A DNA stretch of 31,551 bases from an uncultured Limosilactobacillus sp. (GTDB lineage: Bacteria; Bacillota; Bacilli; Lactobacillales; Lactobacillaceae): contig NZ_CAKPXS010000014.1 of assembly GCF_934202235.1 (NCBI RefSeq), positions 1-31,551 of the forward strand. The letters are read 5' to 3'. The notes beneath the pieces are model-generated. The model saw only the letters and a list, made by a program, of their open reading frames with translations, ran no database searches and was not told the DNA's origin. The translations under genes were made by a program, and so were the position numbers. Every line of letters starts with the position of its first letter. The stretch's first letter is position 1. Below are positions 7,367-15,996 of this stretch, piece by piece.

Positions 7367-7894
7367 ATGATTTTATCAACGGCTATTTTAATGATTTGCG
7401 TGGCCGGAATAGTTCATGGTTGGTACCGCGGGGCATTAGCAATGGTAGTGTCACTGGGCATTTACCTGTTGACCTTGGTAGTTGCACGTGCTACTGCTCC
7501 GGTTGTCGGGGGACTGCTAGCAGCAGGTCGTCCTGAATTAGGCAGTCCCACTAGTTTTACCGCTAGTCTCTTGGCGCATACTAATGCCACCGTTTTCTTT
7601 TATAATGGCCTGGCATTTACCGTGATTTTTGTGGTCGTCAGCTGGCTTCTTCACTGGGCAGCACGTCAACTCAACTGGTTACGGCACCTGCCGCTCTTCG
7701 GCGGATTAAATAGCTTCGTCGGTGCAGCAATGGCGGGGATCATAACGTACCTGATGGTTTATGTCCTGCTGTTGGTCTTTCAACTATGGCCTAATGGCTG
7801 GTGGCAATACCAATTCTCCCAGTCGGAAGTGGCGCAATGGGTTGTTAACAATACGCCCCAGTTAGCGTCGTTGATCGTGGGTTGGCTAGGTTAA
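7367..7894 (+). CDS. cvpA: CvpA family membrane protein
   Basis: A 175-residue protein of the CvpA family (colicin V production in E. coli; YshB in Bacillus). It has four hydrophobic helices, at about 1-20, 23-45, 75-98 and 115-140. It is conserved next to mutS2, but its molecular role is unknown; envelope links are known in other bacteria. The ATG at 7367 follows GAGGAACG, a moderate ribosome site. It is cotranscribed with mutS2 12 bp downstream. Confidence 0.85.
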   Translation: MILSTAILMICVAGIVHGWYRGALAMVVSLGIYLLTLVVARATAPVVGGLLAAGRPELGSPTSFTASLLAHTNATVFFYNGLAFTVIFVVVSWLLHWAARQLNWLRHLPLFGGLNSFVGAAMAGIITYLMVYVLLLVFQLWPNGWWQYQFSQSEVAQWVVNNTPQLASLIVGWLG

Positions 7895-7906
7895 GGAGAA
7901 ATAATA

Positions 7907-10285
7907 ATGAATAAGAAAATATTGACAACATTAGAGTTCCCGCAGGTCGTGAAACAGCTCCTCCCATTCATGGTGACTGCAACCGGGGAAAAAGAAGCAC
8001 TGGCACTGCTGCCAGCGACCGATGCCACTGAGGTTGAAACCCGGCTGGTGGAAACAACTGACGGGGCAGATTTGCTCCGCATTAAAAACGGGATTCCCTT
8101 GCCAAAGTTAGTTGACATTACCGAACCACTCAAACGGTTGCAGGTGAAGGCCCGGTTGAACGGCACCGAGTTAGCCCAGATTACCCAGGTACTACGGGCG
8201 AGTGCGGCCACCAAGAATTTCTTTGCCGCCTTGCCGGAAGAGGGAATTGAATTGCGCTCACTTCCCCAGCAGGTGGAACGGTTGGTAACTATTCCGACGA
8301 TTACCAAGCGGTTGCTTCAATCAATTGATCCGGATGGACGAATTAACGATGAAGCCTCCAGCCGCCTACACGGCATTCGTCAGTTAATGGTGAAAACGGA
8401 AGATGAAATTAACGCCCAAATGGGTGCCTATACTCATGGAAAAAAAGCGAAGTACCTCTCGAACCCCACGGTAACAATGCGAAACGACCGGTACGTTTTA
8501 CCGGTTCAGTCGCGTTACCGCAACCAGTTTGGTGGGGTGGTGCACGACCAATCAGCGAGTGGGCAGACCCTCTATATTGAGCCTGGCGACGTGGTCGATG
8601 CGAATAACCGCCTGAAACAGGCACAGATTGAGGAACGTCAGGAAATGATCCGGGTCTTAGCTGAATTATCCCGTTTAATCACACCTTACCGCCATGACAT
8701 TGCCAACAACGCCGTGATTCTGGGCCACCTTGACTTTGTGAATGCCAAGGCCAAGCTAGCGGTAAAACAGCGGGCTAGCTTGCCGCAAATTAGTCGCGAT
8801 AACCATGTTGTCCTGCGGCAGGCACGTCACCCGTTAATCGACGCCCACAAGGTGGTGGCCAACGATATTCAACTTGGTGGTGATTACTCAACCATTGTTA
8901 TCACGGGTCCTAATACCGGTGGGAAGACGATTACGCTGAAGACACTGGGCCTGATTCAACTGATGGGGCAGGCAGGACTCTTCATCCCGACCAACGAAAA
9001 CTCAACGATCGGGGTGTTTGACAATATCTTCGCCGATATTGGCGATGAACAGTCACTAGAACAGAACCTGTCGACTTTTTCTGGACACATGGATAACGTC
9101 AAGGCCATCTTGGAGCAGGTGAGCGAGCAGAGTCTGGTATTGCTGGATGAACTCGGCGCCGGAACCGACCCGAAAGAAGGGGCTGCTTTGGCGATGGCTA
9201 TCTTAGATAAGTTGGGAACGATTGGGGCCAAAGTGGTGATTACCACTCACTACCCGGAACTGAAAGTTTACGGCTTTAACCGGGCACAGACGATCAATGC
9301 CTCAATGGAATTCAATAACGAGACCCTCAAGCCAACCTATAAACTGTTACTAGGGATTCCCGGCCAGTCCAATGGGATTCAGATTGCTCAGCGGTTGGGG
9401 ATCATGAAGGATGTCATTGATGAGGCCCGGTCATTTATTGGTGATGACAGTCAGGACCTCAACGAGATGATTGGTGACTTAGTGGACCAGCGACGGCAAG
9501 CACGCGAACGAAATGAAGAGCTCCAATCGCAGCTGGTTAAGCAGCAACAAGAGCAAGCAGAATTAGACGAAAAATTAGCACGGTTGGCTGAGAACAGGGA
9601 TAAGCTGATGAACGATGCCCGCCGTGAAGCAAACCACCAGGTTTCCAGTGCTAAGCGGGAAGCTAATAAGATCATTCACCGTCTCCGACAGTTGGAAACT
9701 AAGGGCGGAATGATTAAAGAAAACGAGTTGATTGATGCCCAGGGGAAGTTAAATGCCCTCCACCGCGATGATCCCCGGCTGAAGAATAATAAAGTCCTGA
9801 AAAAGGCCAAAAAGCGCTACGATTTCCACGTCGGTGACCAGGTGCTGGTGAAATCTTATGGCCAGCAGGGAATTTTGGTTGCTAAACGCGGTCAACATAA
9901 GTGGGAAGTTGCAATTGGGATTCTCAAGATGGAAATTGACGAGCGGCAACTGGAAAAAATGTCGGCCAAGGAGCTCCGTGCACAGCAAAAGAAGCAACGG
10001 CAACAAGCAACCAAGCGATCCGTTCGCACAACGCAGACAAGGCATACTACTGCCCGGCTCGATTTGCGTGGTAAGCGGTATGAGCAAGCCATGAATGAGC
10101 TGGCTAACTTTATTGACCATGCACTATTGAATAACCTTTCACCAGTGACAATCATTCACGGGAAGGGGACGGGTGCTCTCCGCAAAGGAACACAACAGTA
10201 CTTGGCTAGCAATCCGCGGGTGAAATCATTTAACTATGCTGCCCCGAATGCTGGTGGTGACGGGGCCACCATCGTTTATTTTTAA
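7907..10285 (+). CDS. mutS2: Endonuclease MutS2
   Basis: A 792-residue MutS2. An N-terminal core and clamp region precedes the ATPase, with Walker A TGPNTGGKT near residue 332 and Walker B LLDELGAGTDP near 413. A long charged coiled coil follows (about 510-640, Q/E/R-rich), then a KOW-like segment and a C-terminal Smr nuclease domain from about 717, with LDLRG and IIHGKGTGALRKG. MutS2 lacks mismatch-binding residues. It has been tied to suppression of recombination and, in B. subtilis, to splitting of collided ribosomes. AAGGAGAAATAAT precedes the ATG. Length and domain order are normal. Confidence 0.96.
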   Translation: MNKKILTTLEFPQVVKQLLPFMVTATGEKEALALLPATDATEVETRLVETTDGADLLRIKNGIPLPKLVDITEPLKRLQVKARLNGTELAQITQVLRASAATKNFFAALPEEGIELRSLPQQVERLVTIPTITKRLLQSIDPDGRINDEASSRLHGIRQLMVKTEDEINAQMGAYTHGKKAKYLSNPTVTMRNDRYVLPVQSRYRNQFGGVVHDQSASGQTLYIEPGDVVDANNRLKQAQIEERQEMIRVLAELSRLITPYRHDIANNAVILGHLDFVNAKAKLAVKQRASLPQISRDNHVVLRQARHPLIDAHKVVANDIQLGGDYSTIVITGPNTGGKTITLKTLGLIQLMGQAGLFIPTNENSTIGVFDNIFADIGDEQSLEQNLSTFSGHMDNVKAILEQVSEQSLVLLDELGAGTDPKEGAALAMAILDKLGTIGAKVVITTHYPELKVYGFNRAQTINASMEFNNETLKPTYKLLLGIPGQSNGIQIAQRLGIMKDVIDEARSFIGDDSQDLNEMIGDLVDQRRQARERNEELQSQLVKQQQEQAELDEKLARLAENRDKLMNDARREANHQVSSAKREANKIIHRLRQLETKGGMIKENELIDAQGKLNALHRDDPRLKNNKVLKKAKKRYDFHVGDQVLVKSYGQQGILVAKRGQHKWEVAIGILKMEIDERQLEKMSAKELRAQQKKQRQQATKRSVRTTQTRHTTARLDLRGKRYEQAMNELANFIDHALLNNLSPVTIIHGKGTGALRKGTQQYLASNPRVKSFNYAAPNAGGDGATIVYF

Positions 10286-10290
10286 TCATC

Positions 10291-10327
10291 AGCAAGCTGC
10301 TTACAAAAGATAAGCAAATAAGTTGCT
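10291..10327 (+). other. Hairpin between mutS2 and trxA without T-run
   Basis: TGCTTA (10298-10303) pairs with TAAGCA (10311-10316) and AGCAA (10291-10295) with TTGCT (10323-10327), an interrupted stem. No poly-T follows, so it is not a standard terminator. It overlaps the -35 of the proposed trxA promoter. Confidence 0.4.
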
Positions 10328-10352
10328 GTTAGCGGTTCGCAACTGGTAAACT
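10323..10352 (+). promoter_or_regulatory. Candidate trxA promoter
   Basis: TTGCTG (10323-10328), an 18-nt spacer and TAAACT (10347-10352) lie about 45 bp before the trxA start. The match is moderate. Confidence 0.4.
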
Positions 10353-10396
10353 AAGAATAGCAAATCTTTAAAGAACTAATGACTGGAGGAATGAAG

Positions 10397-10714
10397 ATGT
10401 CAGTTGCAGTTACAACCGATCAAACTTTTGATGCTGATACAAGTAAGGGCCTGGTCGTGACCGATTTTTGGGCGACCTGGTGTGGTCCCTGCCGGATGCA
10501 AAGCCCGGTAGTCGAGGCTTTGTCTGAAGACCTGGCAGGAAAAGTGACGTTCAATAAGCTGGATGTCGATCAAAACCAGGACACGGCTCGTCGCTTTCAG
10601 GTAATGAGTATTCCAACCCTGCTGGTACAAAAGGATGGGCAAGTGGTGGATACCATCGTTGGTTACCACAGTAAAGAACAACTTATGCAGGCCCTTAAGC
10701 CATATCTCGATTAA
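10397..10714 (+). CDS. trxA: Thioredoxin
   Basis: A 105-residue thioredoxin, the cytoplasmic protein disulfide reductant recycled by thioredoxin reductase. The active site is WCGPC (Cys29, Cys32), followed by the cis-proline segment MSIPTLLV and the C-terminal glycine loop. I chose the ATG at 10397, preceded by TGGAGGA, over the in-frame ATG at 10379, which overlaps that ribosome site. It lies behind mutS2, as in other lactobacilli and Bacillus, and has a strong terminator. Confidence 0.95.
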   Translation: MSVAVTTDQTFDADTSKGLVVTDFWATWCGPCRMQSPVVEALSEDLAGKVTFNKLDVDQNQDTARRFQVMSIPTLLVQKDGQVVDTIVGYHSKEQLMQALKPYLD

Positions 10715-10732
10715 CAGGTCAACTCACTAACT

Positions 10733-10762
10733 AAACCGCATCAGTGATGATGCGGTTTTTTA
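10733..10762 (+). terminator. Intrinsic terminator of trxA
   Basis: AAACCGCATCA (10733-10743) and its complement (10748-10758) form an 11-bp stem with a GTGA loop, followed by a T-run. It isolates trxA from the exporter operon. Confidence 0.92.
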
Positions 10763-10771
10763 TTGCGGCCG

Positions 10772-10800
10772 TTGACAGCTCGTTGAATGGCTGATATAGT
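10772..10800 (+). promoter_or_regulatory. Consensus promoter of the ABC export operon
   Basis: TTGACA (10772-10777), 17 nt, then TATAGT (10795-10800): a near-perfect sigma-A promoter about 45 bp before the adaptor gene. Confidence 0.85.
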
Positions 10801-10845
10801 TAGCTACACTACTAACCAACTACCAACCGAATGGGGGAATTTGTA

Positions 10846-11928
10846 ATGAAGGACAAGGACAACAACGGACGGTCACAGCGTTTGCGTTGCCTGACTCATA
10901 GCCGTCATCGCTGGTGGTACTTAGCTGCGGCAGTACTGGTGGTGTTGGGACTGGTAACCTATGTCGTCGGCCGCCGACAGGCCAGTGACCACCAAAAACC
11001 GCGTTACCGCACCAGTGCGGCGGTAGCACAGGGCACTTTTAATATTAGTGGTAAAATTCAGCCGACTCAAACCCAGGTGTTGACGTTGCCGGATGGCAAA
11101 TTACAGCGTTTGAGTGTGAAAAATGGGGACCACGTTAGCCGTGGTCAAGCAATACTGACGGTGACAAATCAGGAAAGCAAAGATAATGCGCTCTCTCTCC
11201 AGGGCGACGTTAGTAAGAGTCAACAAGACCTGCAGAGCCAGCAACAGACAATTAACCAATTGAATCAGCAACTGGGACAAATGAGTAGTAGCGATGAAGA
11301 CTACGCCGATTTACAAAGTCAGTTATCACAGGCGCGGGCTGCTTATCAAGACGCACAGTCTAGCCTTTCACTGTCGCAAAATCGGTTAACCGCGGCTAAT
11401 AATCAGGCTCATCAAACATTGGTTGCTCCTTACGATGGTTACGTGACGGTTGATACCAGTAAAGCTAGTGAGCCCGTAGTAACCATTTATTCGGATACTT
11501 TGCAATTTACCGGTAAGGTTTCAGAATATGACTACGCCAAAGTCCACCAGGGAGACACGCTGAAGGTCCGGGCATTGGCAACCCATCACACCCAAAAGAC
11601 GCCAATTACTTTTATCTCACGGGTCCCGGCAAAAACTAGTGGTAATAACTCGCAGTATGAACTAACCGCTAACGTTGATGGGAAGAAGTTTATTGATGGT
11701 CAGACTGCAAAGGCATCACTGTCGCAAGACGGCATCCAGATCCCGAAGTCAGCAGTTGTCGGTCACCACGTCTTCATTAAGGACGGCAATCATTACCGCA
11801 AAACCCGGGTGAGTGGGCACACTGAAAATTCCTTCTTTATTATCAGTGACGGGGTTGATGATGGTGACCAGGTTGTGGTCAACCCGGATAGCAAGTTGAA
11901 AAACGGGACAAGGACTGATGCTAAATGA
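10846..11928 (+). CDS. Membrane-fusion (adaptor) subunit of MacAB/YknXYZ-like exporter
   Basis: A 360-residue adaptor anchored by one N-terminal helix (about 24-42, LAAAVLVVLGLVTYVV). The first half of a lipoyl/barrel-sandwich domain with KLQRLSVKNGDHVSRGQAI is followed by a Q/S-rich coiled-coil hairpin (about 115-195). The second half is LVAPYDGYVTVD, followed by beta-barrel and membrane-proximal domains. It would link an ABC permease to substrate release outside the cell, as in YknX. The ATG at 10846 has GGGGGA upstream; a GGGGGA-overlapping ATG at 10831 is less likely. The ATPase gene overlaps its stop (ATGA). The substrate is unknown. Confidence 0.85.
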   Translation: MKDKDNNGRSQRLRCLTHSRHRWWYLAAAVLVVLGLVTYVVGRRQASDHQKPRYRTSAAVAQGTFNISGKIQPTQTQVLTLPDGKLQRLSVKNGDHVSRGQAILTVTNQESKDNALSLQGDVSKSQQDLQSQQQTINQLNQQLGQMSSSDEDYADLQSQLSQARAAYQDAQSSLSLSQNRLTAANNQAHQTLVAPYDGYVTVDTSKASEPVVTIYSDTLQFTGKVSEYDYAKVHQGDTLKVRALATHHTQKTPITFISRVPAKTSGNNSQYELTANVDGKKFIDGQTAKASLSQDGIQIPKSAVVGHHVFIKDGNHYRKTRVSGHTENSFFIISDGVDDGDQVVVNPDSKLKNGTRTDAK

Positions 11929-12626
11929 TGATCGAATTAAACAAGGTCAATAAGTTTTACCATAATGGCAAAAATTCATACCACGTCCTCCATGATATTT
12001 CACTAGCGGTTGACCAGGGTGAATTACTGGCGGTGATCGGTGAATCTGGCTCAGGCAAGTCCACTTTGATTAACATTATTGGCTTCCTTGACGAAGACTT
12101 TCACGGTGAATACTTTTATGAAGACCAACCAATCCATTCAATGACCCGGGCACAGTTTTCGCGTTTACGGAACCAAAACGTGGGCTTCGTTTTTCAAAAC
12201 TTTAAATTGATTCGTGATGCTACTGTGGCAGAAAACGTCGAGCTCCCCCTGCTTTATGCCGGGCACTCACACCGGGAAGTTCAGGACCGCGTTGCGGCTG
12301 TCCTGGCGAGGGTCGGCTTGGCTGGTTATGAAGACCAGCTGCCACAGAATATGTCTGGTGGGCAGCAGCAACGGGTCTCCATTGCCCGGGCGATTGTCGC
12401 TAACCCCCACTTCCTGATTGCTGATGAACCGACGGGTGCCCTGGATAGTGAAACCAGTCAGGAAATCATGGATCTTTTTAAGAAGTTAAACCAAGCAGGG
12501 ACGACCATTATTATGGTGACCCACGACCCGCGGGTGGCTGCCCAGTGTGATCGGGTGGTTAAAATTATTGATGGCCGTATCGTTAGCGATTCTGGCAGGA
12601 AGGAGGACTACCATGGGGATCAATGA
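11925..12626 (+). CDS. ABC transporter ATP-binding protein (MacB/LolD type)
   Basis: A 233-residue ABC ATPase of the MacB/LolD/YknY class. It shows Walker A GESGSGKST (39-47), Q-loop VFQNFKLI, signature MSGGQQQRV, Walker B FLIADEPTGALD and switch histidine VTHD. It powers the permease encoded next. The start is ATG 11925 or the adjoining ATG 11928; both overlap the adaptor stop, so translation is coupled. Its 3' end overlaps the permease start by 14 bp. Confidence 0.92.
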   Translation: MMIELNKVNKFYHNGKNSYHVLHDISLAVDQGELLAVIGESGSGKSTLINIIGFLDEDFHGEYFYEDQPIHSMTRAQFSRLRNQNVGFVFQNFKLIRDATVAENVELPLLYAGHSHREVQDRVAAVLARVGLAGYEDQLPQNMSGGQQQRVSIARAIVANPHFLIADEPTGALDSETSQEIMDLFKKLNQAGTTIIMVTHDPRVAAQCDRVVKIIDGRIVSDSGRKEDYHGDQ

Positions 12627-13842
12627 GCTACTACGGACGGCCTTTCGTTCGCTGCGTGCTAACGAGAAGCGCAGTTTTCTGACTATTATTGGGATTCTCA
12701 TTGGGATTGCTGCCGTCATTGCTATTTTGGGGATCGGGAACGGGATTACCAAAACAATGTATGATCAGTTTGGCAACCATTCCAAGACAGGTGAACAGAC
12801 CACCGAGATTTTCTTTGCTTCGGCCAACGATTCAACTGTGAACGGGTTTGACCAGGAAGACATTGAGAACCTGCAGCGCCAGTTTGCTGGTCAGTTTAAG
12901 AGTGTCAGGATTGAGCATGAGACAGCTAATCTGAACCAGACAGCAATGCTGGGGACGACGAACAAACGGGTCAGTGTCAGTTTGCTCAGGTCACCAACGA
13001 AGGAGATCAAGTTGGTGGCCGGTCATCAGCCAACTAGTGGTCAATACTCTGCCGGCAAACCGGTCGCCATGATGAAGGAAGCCGTTGCTAAAAAGCAGTA
13101 CGGAACGGCGCAAAACGCCCTGGGGACAACGGTTGAAGTCGGCAAAACGACCTACCGGATTGTGGGAATCTATCACAACCAGGCCGCTTATACCTTAGAA
13201 GGTGGGCCCAACAAGTTTGGCGTGGACCTGCTCTTGCCCAAACAACTGTACTACCAAGGATCGTCGGCAATGAGCGGTAACACCATTAAACTGACCTTCG
13301 ATCAGGGACAGCATGCCAGCAAAGTATCGTCAAAGATCGCGAAATACTTAAAAAAGAACGGCTCGGCAGCCAGCAGCGGTTTTTACCAGTATGAGGACAT
13401 GGAGAAGGAGCTGAAACAATTCGCTTCCCAAATGAAGATTATTACCAGTTTCATTAGCTTCATCGCCGCTATTTCATTATTCATTGCCGGAATTGGGGTC
13501 ATGAACATGATGTACATTTCGGTCTCGGAGCGAACCCAGGAGATTGGGATACGTCTCGCTGTGGGTGCGACGCCGGGAAACATTATGATGCAGTTTTTAA
13601 TTGAAGCGGTGGTGCTAACCGTTTCCGGGGGCTTGCTTGGCTTTCTTTGCGGTGCCGGGTTAGCTCACCTGATTGCCCCGTTAATGGCCCATGCAATTGG
13701 CAATGGTGTTCACTTGCATGCGCACGTGACTATTGGGTCGTTCTTACTGGCTTTCGGTACGTCGGCGGCTGTCGGCTTGATTTTCGGGATTTTACCGGCT
13801 CGCCAAGCAGCTAACAAGAACTTAATCGACATTTTACGGTAG
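12613..13842 (+). CDS. ABC transporter permease (MacB/FtsX family)
   Basis: A 409-residue MacB-type permease. A first helix around 20-45 (FLTIIGILIGIAAVIAIL) is followed by a large extracytoplasmic MacB_PCD domain (about 48-265), then three helices of the FtsX domain with MYISVSERTQEIGIRLAVGA and a C-terminal LPARQAANKNLIDILR. This is the mechanotransmission architecture of MacB/YknZ. The start is ATG 12613 behind AGGAGG; a longer in-frame opening at 12547 lies wholly inside the ATPase gene. The trio probably exports a peptide, lipid or drug, or gives self-protection from one. The substrate cannot be read from sequence. Confidence 0.92.
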   Translation: MGINELLRTAFRSLRANEKRSFLTIIGILIGIAAVIAILGIGNGITKTMYDQFGNHSKTGEQTTEIFFASANDSTVNGFDQEDIENLQRQFAGQFKSVRIEHETANLNQTAMLGTTNKRVSVSLLRSPTKEIKLVAGHQPTSGQYSAGKPVAMMKEAVAKKQYGTAQNALGTTVEVGKTTYRIVGIYHNQAAYTLEGGPNKFGVDLLLPKQLYYQGSSAMSGNTIKLTFDQGQHASKVSSKIAKYLKKNGSAASSGFYQYEDMEKELKQFASQMKIITSFISFIAAISLFIAGIGVMNMMYISVSERTQEIGIRLAVGATPGNIMMQFLIEAVVLTVSGGLLGFLCGAGLAHLIAPLMAHAIGNGVHLHAHVTIGSFLLAFGTSAAVGLIFGILPARQAANKNLIDILR

Positions 13843-13845
13843 TAA

Positions 13846-13877
13846 AAAACGTCTGGTGAATGATTACCAGACGTTTT
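13846..13877. terminator. Bidirectional terminator after the export operon
   Basis: AAAACGTCTGGT (13846-13857) and its complement (13866-13877) form a 12-bp stem with an 8-nt loop and A/T-runs on both sides. It can end both the exporter operon and the convergent yslB. Confidence 0.9.
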
Positions 13878-13902
13878 AATTATGTATTGACGTTAGAACT
13901 TA

Positions 13903-14379
13903 TTATTTAGTAGTGAGGTGGATAAACTGGGTCCTTTCGCCGGGGTGGTCCGGGTCGACAGGGTCGTTTTGGACCATCACTTCCACACTAGTACGGCGAC
14001 GCCCGACGACTTCTGCTTCAGCGGCTGCACCGACTTGAAATTCTGTTTCCATTGCTAAGAAACCAGCTTCTAATTGGAAGGAAGTTTCTTCGTGATTGGC
14101 AGCAATCCGTTCGGCTACGACCGGGCCATCAAGCAGGTAGAGGTGTTGATGGCGGTCACTCTTTTTTAGCGTGAGGTGGGCAAGCCCCAGTTGCTCAGTT
14201 AAGAGGCACAATTCTTCAACAGAGGCCACTGGAAAAGCACGGGCGAGGTCTTTTCCTATCCAGTAACTAATGCCATCAGTTTCGTCTCCGAGGATAGCGG
14301 GGAGGAGAACATCGCGGATTGCACCGCTTTGTAGCCCCTGCTGGCTGTTAACTAAACGATCGTATATTTTTTGACTCAT
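13903..14379 (-). CDS. yslB: YslB family protein (DUF2507)
   Basis: A 158-residue soluble protein of the DUF2507/YslB family. Typical segments are AIRDVLLPAILGDETDGISY, WIGKDLARAFPV and a C-terminal EAGFLAMETEFQVGAAAEA. Its function is unknown; it is usually found next to murI in bacilli and lactobacilli. Here it is divergent from murI. An AAAGGAG site precedes the ATG at 14379. It ends at a shared terminator. Confidence 0.85.
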   Translation of the reverse strand: MSQKIYDRLVNSQQGLQSGAIRDVLLPAILGDETDGISYWIGKDLARAFPVASVEELCLLTEQLGLAHLTLKKSDRHQHLYLLDGPVVAERIAANHEETSFQLEAGFLAMETEFQVGAAAEAEVVGRRRTSVEVMVQNDPVDPDHPGERTQFIHLTTK

Positions 14380-14454
14380 GGTTGGCTCCTTTATTTCAAC
14401 ACTTCTAATAATAACTGTTCGCAGTTTATTGCGCTAGTCTGGATTAGGCAGAAC

Positions 14455-14483
14455 TTGAAAAAAAAAACGAAAAACATGATAAT
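14455..14483 (+). promoter_or_regulatory. Promoter of murI-rdgB-cbpB with A-tract spacer
   Basis: TTGAAA (14455-14460), 17 nt, then GATAAT (14478-14483) with a TG one base before the ATAAT. The spacer is nearly all A: an A10 run (14458-14467) that includes the end of the -35, and an A5 run (14470-14474). Confidence 0.65.
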
Positions 14484-14529
14484 GAAGATTCAGAGTTTAA
14501 ACGAATGAATCAAAAAGGAGTGGGTATCA

Positions 14530-15348
14530 ATGGATAACAGACCAATTGGAGTCATGGATTCCGGTCTGGGGGGGCTGTCAGTGATGAGAATAATGCGGCA
14601 GCAAATGCCGCAGGAATCGCTGATCTTTGTCGGCGACCAAGGGCACTTCCCTTATGGCACGAAGAGTGCAACGGAAATTCGCCGTTTTGCGTTGAATATC
14701 GGCCACTTTTTAGTCCGTCACCACGTTAAGCTGATGGTCGTGGCTTGTAATACAGCGACAGCCGAAGCTTTGCCACTATTGCAAACAAAATTACCGATTC
14801 CCGTTATTGGGGTTGTCCAGCCTGGCGCGCGGGCGGCCATTGCGGCCAATAACCACCAGCGAATTGGCGTCATCGCCACCACGGCCACCACGGCCACGGG
14901 GATTTATCCGCGGGCACTTCACCAATTGTCGCCCAACGTCACCGTTTTTCCTCTCGCAACACAGCCGCTCGTGACCATTGTCGAACACCGGCAAACTGGA
15001 ACAGCGAAAGCCCAGCAACTGGTGGATCGTCAACTGTCACCACTGGCGGGTAAACAGTTGGATGCGTTGATTATGGGCTGTACGCACTTCCCATTTTTAC
15101 AAATGGAATTCCGAAAAACACTGGGTAGTAGCGTGGCGCTGATTGATCCGGCGGAAGAAACCGTTAAACAGGTCCAGGACTATTTAAGGGATCACAAATT
15201 ATTAGCGGGTGCTAACCGGCGGGGACGGGTTCGGTTGTATTCCACCGGTTCTGCCGTTCATTTGACCCAGGGAGCCCGTGGGTGGTTACATGATTCGACC
15301 CTGTTTGGCCACCATGTGGAATTGGCTGAAAGCAAGGACCTTGAATAA
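14530..15348 (+). CDS. murI: Glutamate racemase
   Basis: A 272-residue glutamate racemase, which makes D-glutamate for peptidoglycan. Both catalytic cysteines are present: Cys73 in VVACNTATAEA and Cys184 in IMGCTHFPFL. The N-terminal GVMDSGLGGLSV holds Asp10 and Ser11, and VGDQGHFPYGTKS completes the site. AAAGGAG lies 9 bp before the ATG. It is the first gene of a murI-rdgB-cbpB operon. Length is normal. Confidence 0.97.
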   Translation: MDNRPIGVMDSGLGGLSVMRIMRQQMPQESLIFVGDQGHFPYGTKSATEIRRFALNIGHFLVRHHVKLMVVACNTATAEALPLLQTKLPIPVIGVVQPGARAAIAANNHQRIGVIATTATTATGIYPRALHQLSPNVTVFPLATQPLVTIVEHRQTGTAKAQQLVDRQLSPLAGKQLDALIMGCTHFPFLQMEFRKTLGSSVALIDPAEETVKQVQDYLRDHKLLAGANRRGRVRLYSTGSAVHLTQGARGWLHDSTLFGHHVELAESKDLE

Positions 15349-15360
15349 AGGGGGATGTCG

Positions 15361-15957
15361 ATGAAGACACTAGTAATTGCAACGAAAAACCAAGGGAAAG
15401 CCAGGGAATATGCCGAGCTGTTTGAACCGCTGGGAATTGCCATCAAAACGTTGGCTGACTTTCCTGAATTTCCGATCGATGAGAACGGGACAACTTTTGA
15501 GGAAAACGCGATGATCAAAGCGCAAACGGCGATTGACCACCTTCATTTACCAGTTTTAGCTGATGATTCGGGAATTTGCGTCGACGCGCTCGACGGGGCA
15601 CCAGGGGTCCATTCGGCGCGCTATGCTGGTGACCATGATTTTGTCGCTAATAATGCCAAACTGCTTCAGGAAATGAAGAATGTGCCGGATGAAAAACGGA
15701 CAGCCCATTTTCATACTACCATTGTTTGTCTCAAGCCCAGTGGCGCGAAGTTGGTCGTTGACGGAGAAGTTCGGGGCCACATCCTTCACCAGTTAGAAGG
15801 GCAAAACGGCTTTGGTTATGATCCGCTCTTTTACGTCGATGAATTGCAGACGTCGATGGGGTTACTGAGTGATGCTGAGAAAAACCAGGTGAGTCACCGG
15901 GCCCGGGCAATGGCTAAACTAAAACAGCACTTTGACCAGTGGTGGGATGCGGACTAA
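15361..15957 (+). CDS. rdgB: XTP/dITP diphosphatase (Ham1/RdgB)
   Basis: A 198-residue Ham1-family pyrophosphatase that hydrolyses dITP, dHAPTP and XTP to keep aberrant purines out of DNA and RNA. Motifs are ATKNQGKAREY, TFEENAMIKA, ADDSGICVDALDGAPGVHSA and a C-terminal VSHRARAMAKL. I chose the ATG at 15361 since AAGGGGG lies 7 bp before it; the in-frame ATG at 15355 would be too close. It starts 12 bp after murI. Confidence 0.95.
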   Translation: MKTLVIATKNQGKAREYAELFEPLGIAIKTLADFPEFPIDENGTTFEENAMIKAQTAIDHLHLPVLADDSGICVDALDGAPGVHSARYAGDHDFVANNAKLLQEMKNVPDEKRTAHFHTTIVCLKPSGAKLVVDGEVRGHILHQLEGQNGFGYDPLFYVDELQTSMGLLSDAEKNQVSHRARAMAKLKQHFDQWWDAD

Positions 15958-15996
15958 TGAATTACTTGTCAGATGACCGCTAAGGAGGGATGCGAG

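Noticed and set aside
9749..10120. 123-codon minus-strand opening inside mutS2
   Set aside because: Antisense to the conserved MutS2 C-terminal region; composition reflects the coding strand opposite.
12547..12612. Extended N-terminus of the ABC permease
   Set aside because: It lies inside the ATPase gene, and AGGAGG directly before ATG 12613 marks the real start.
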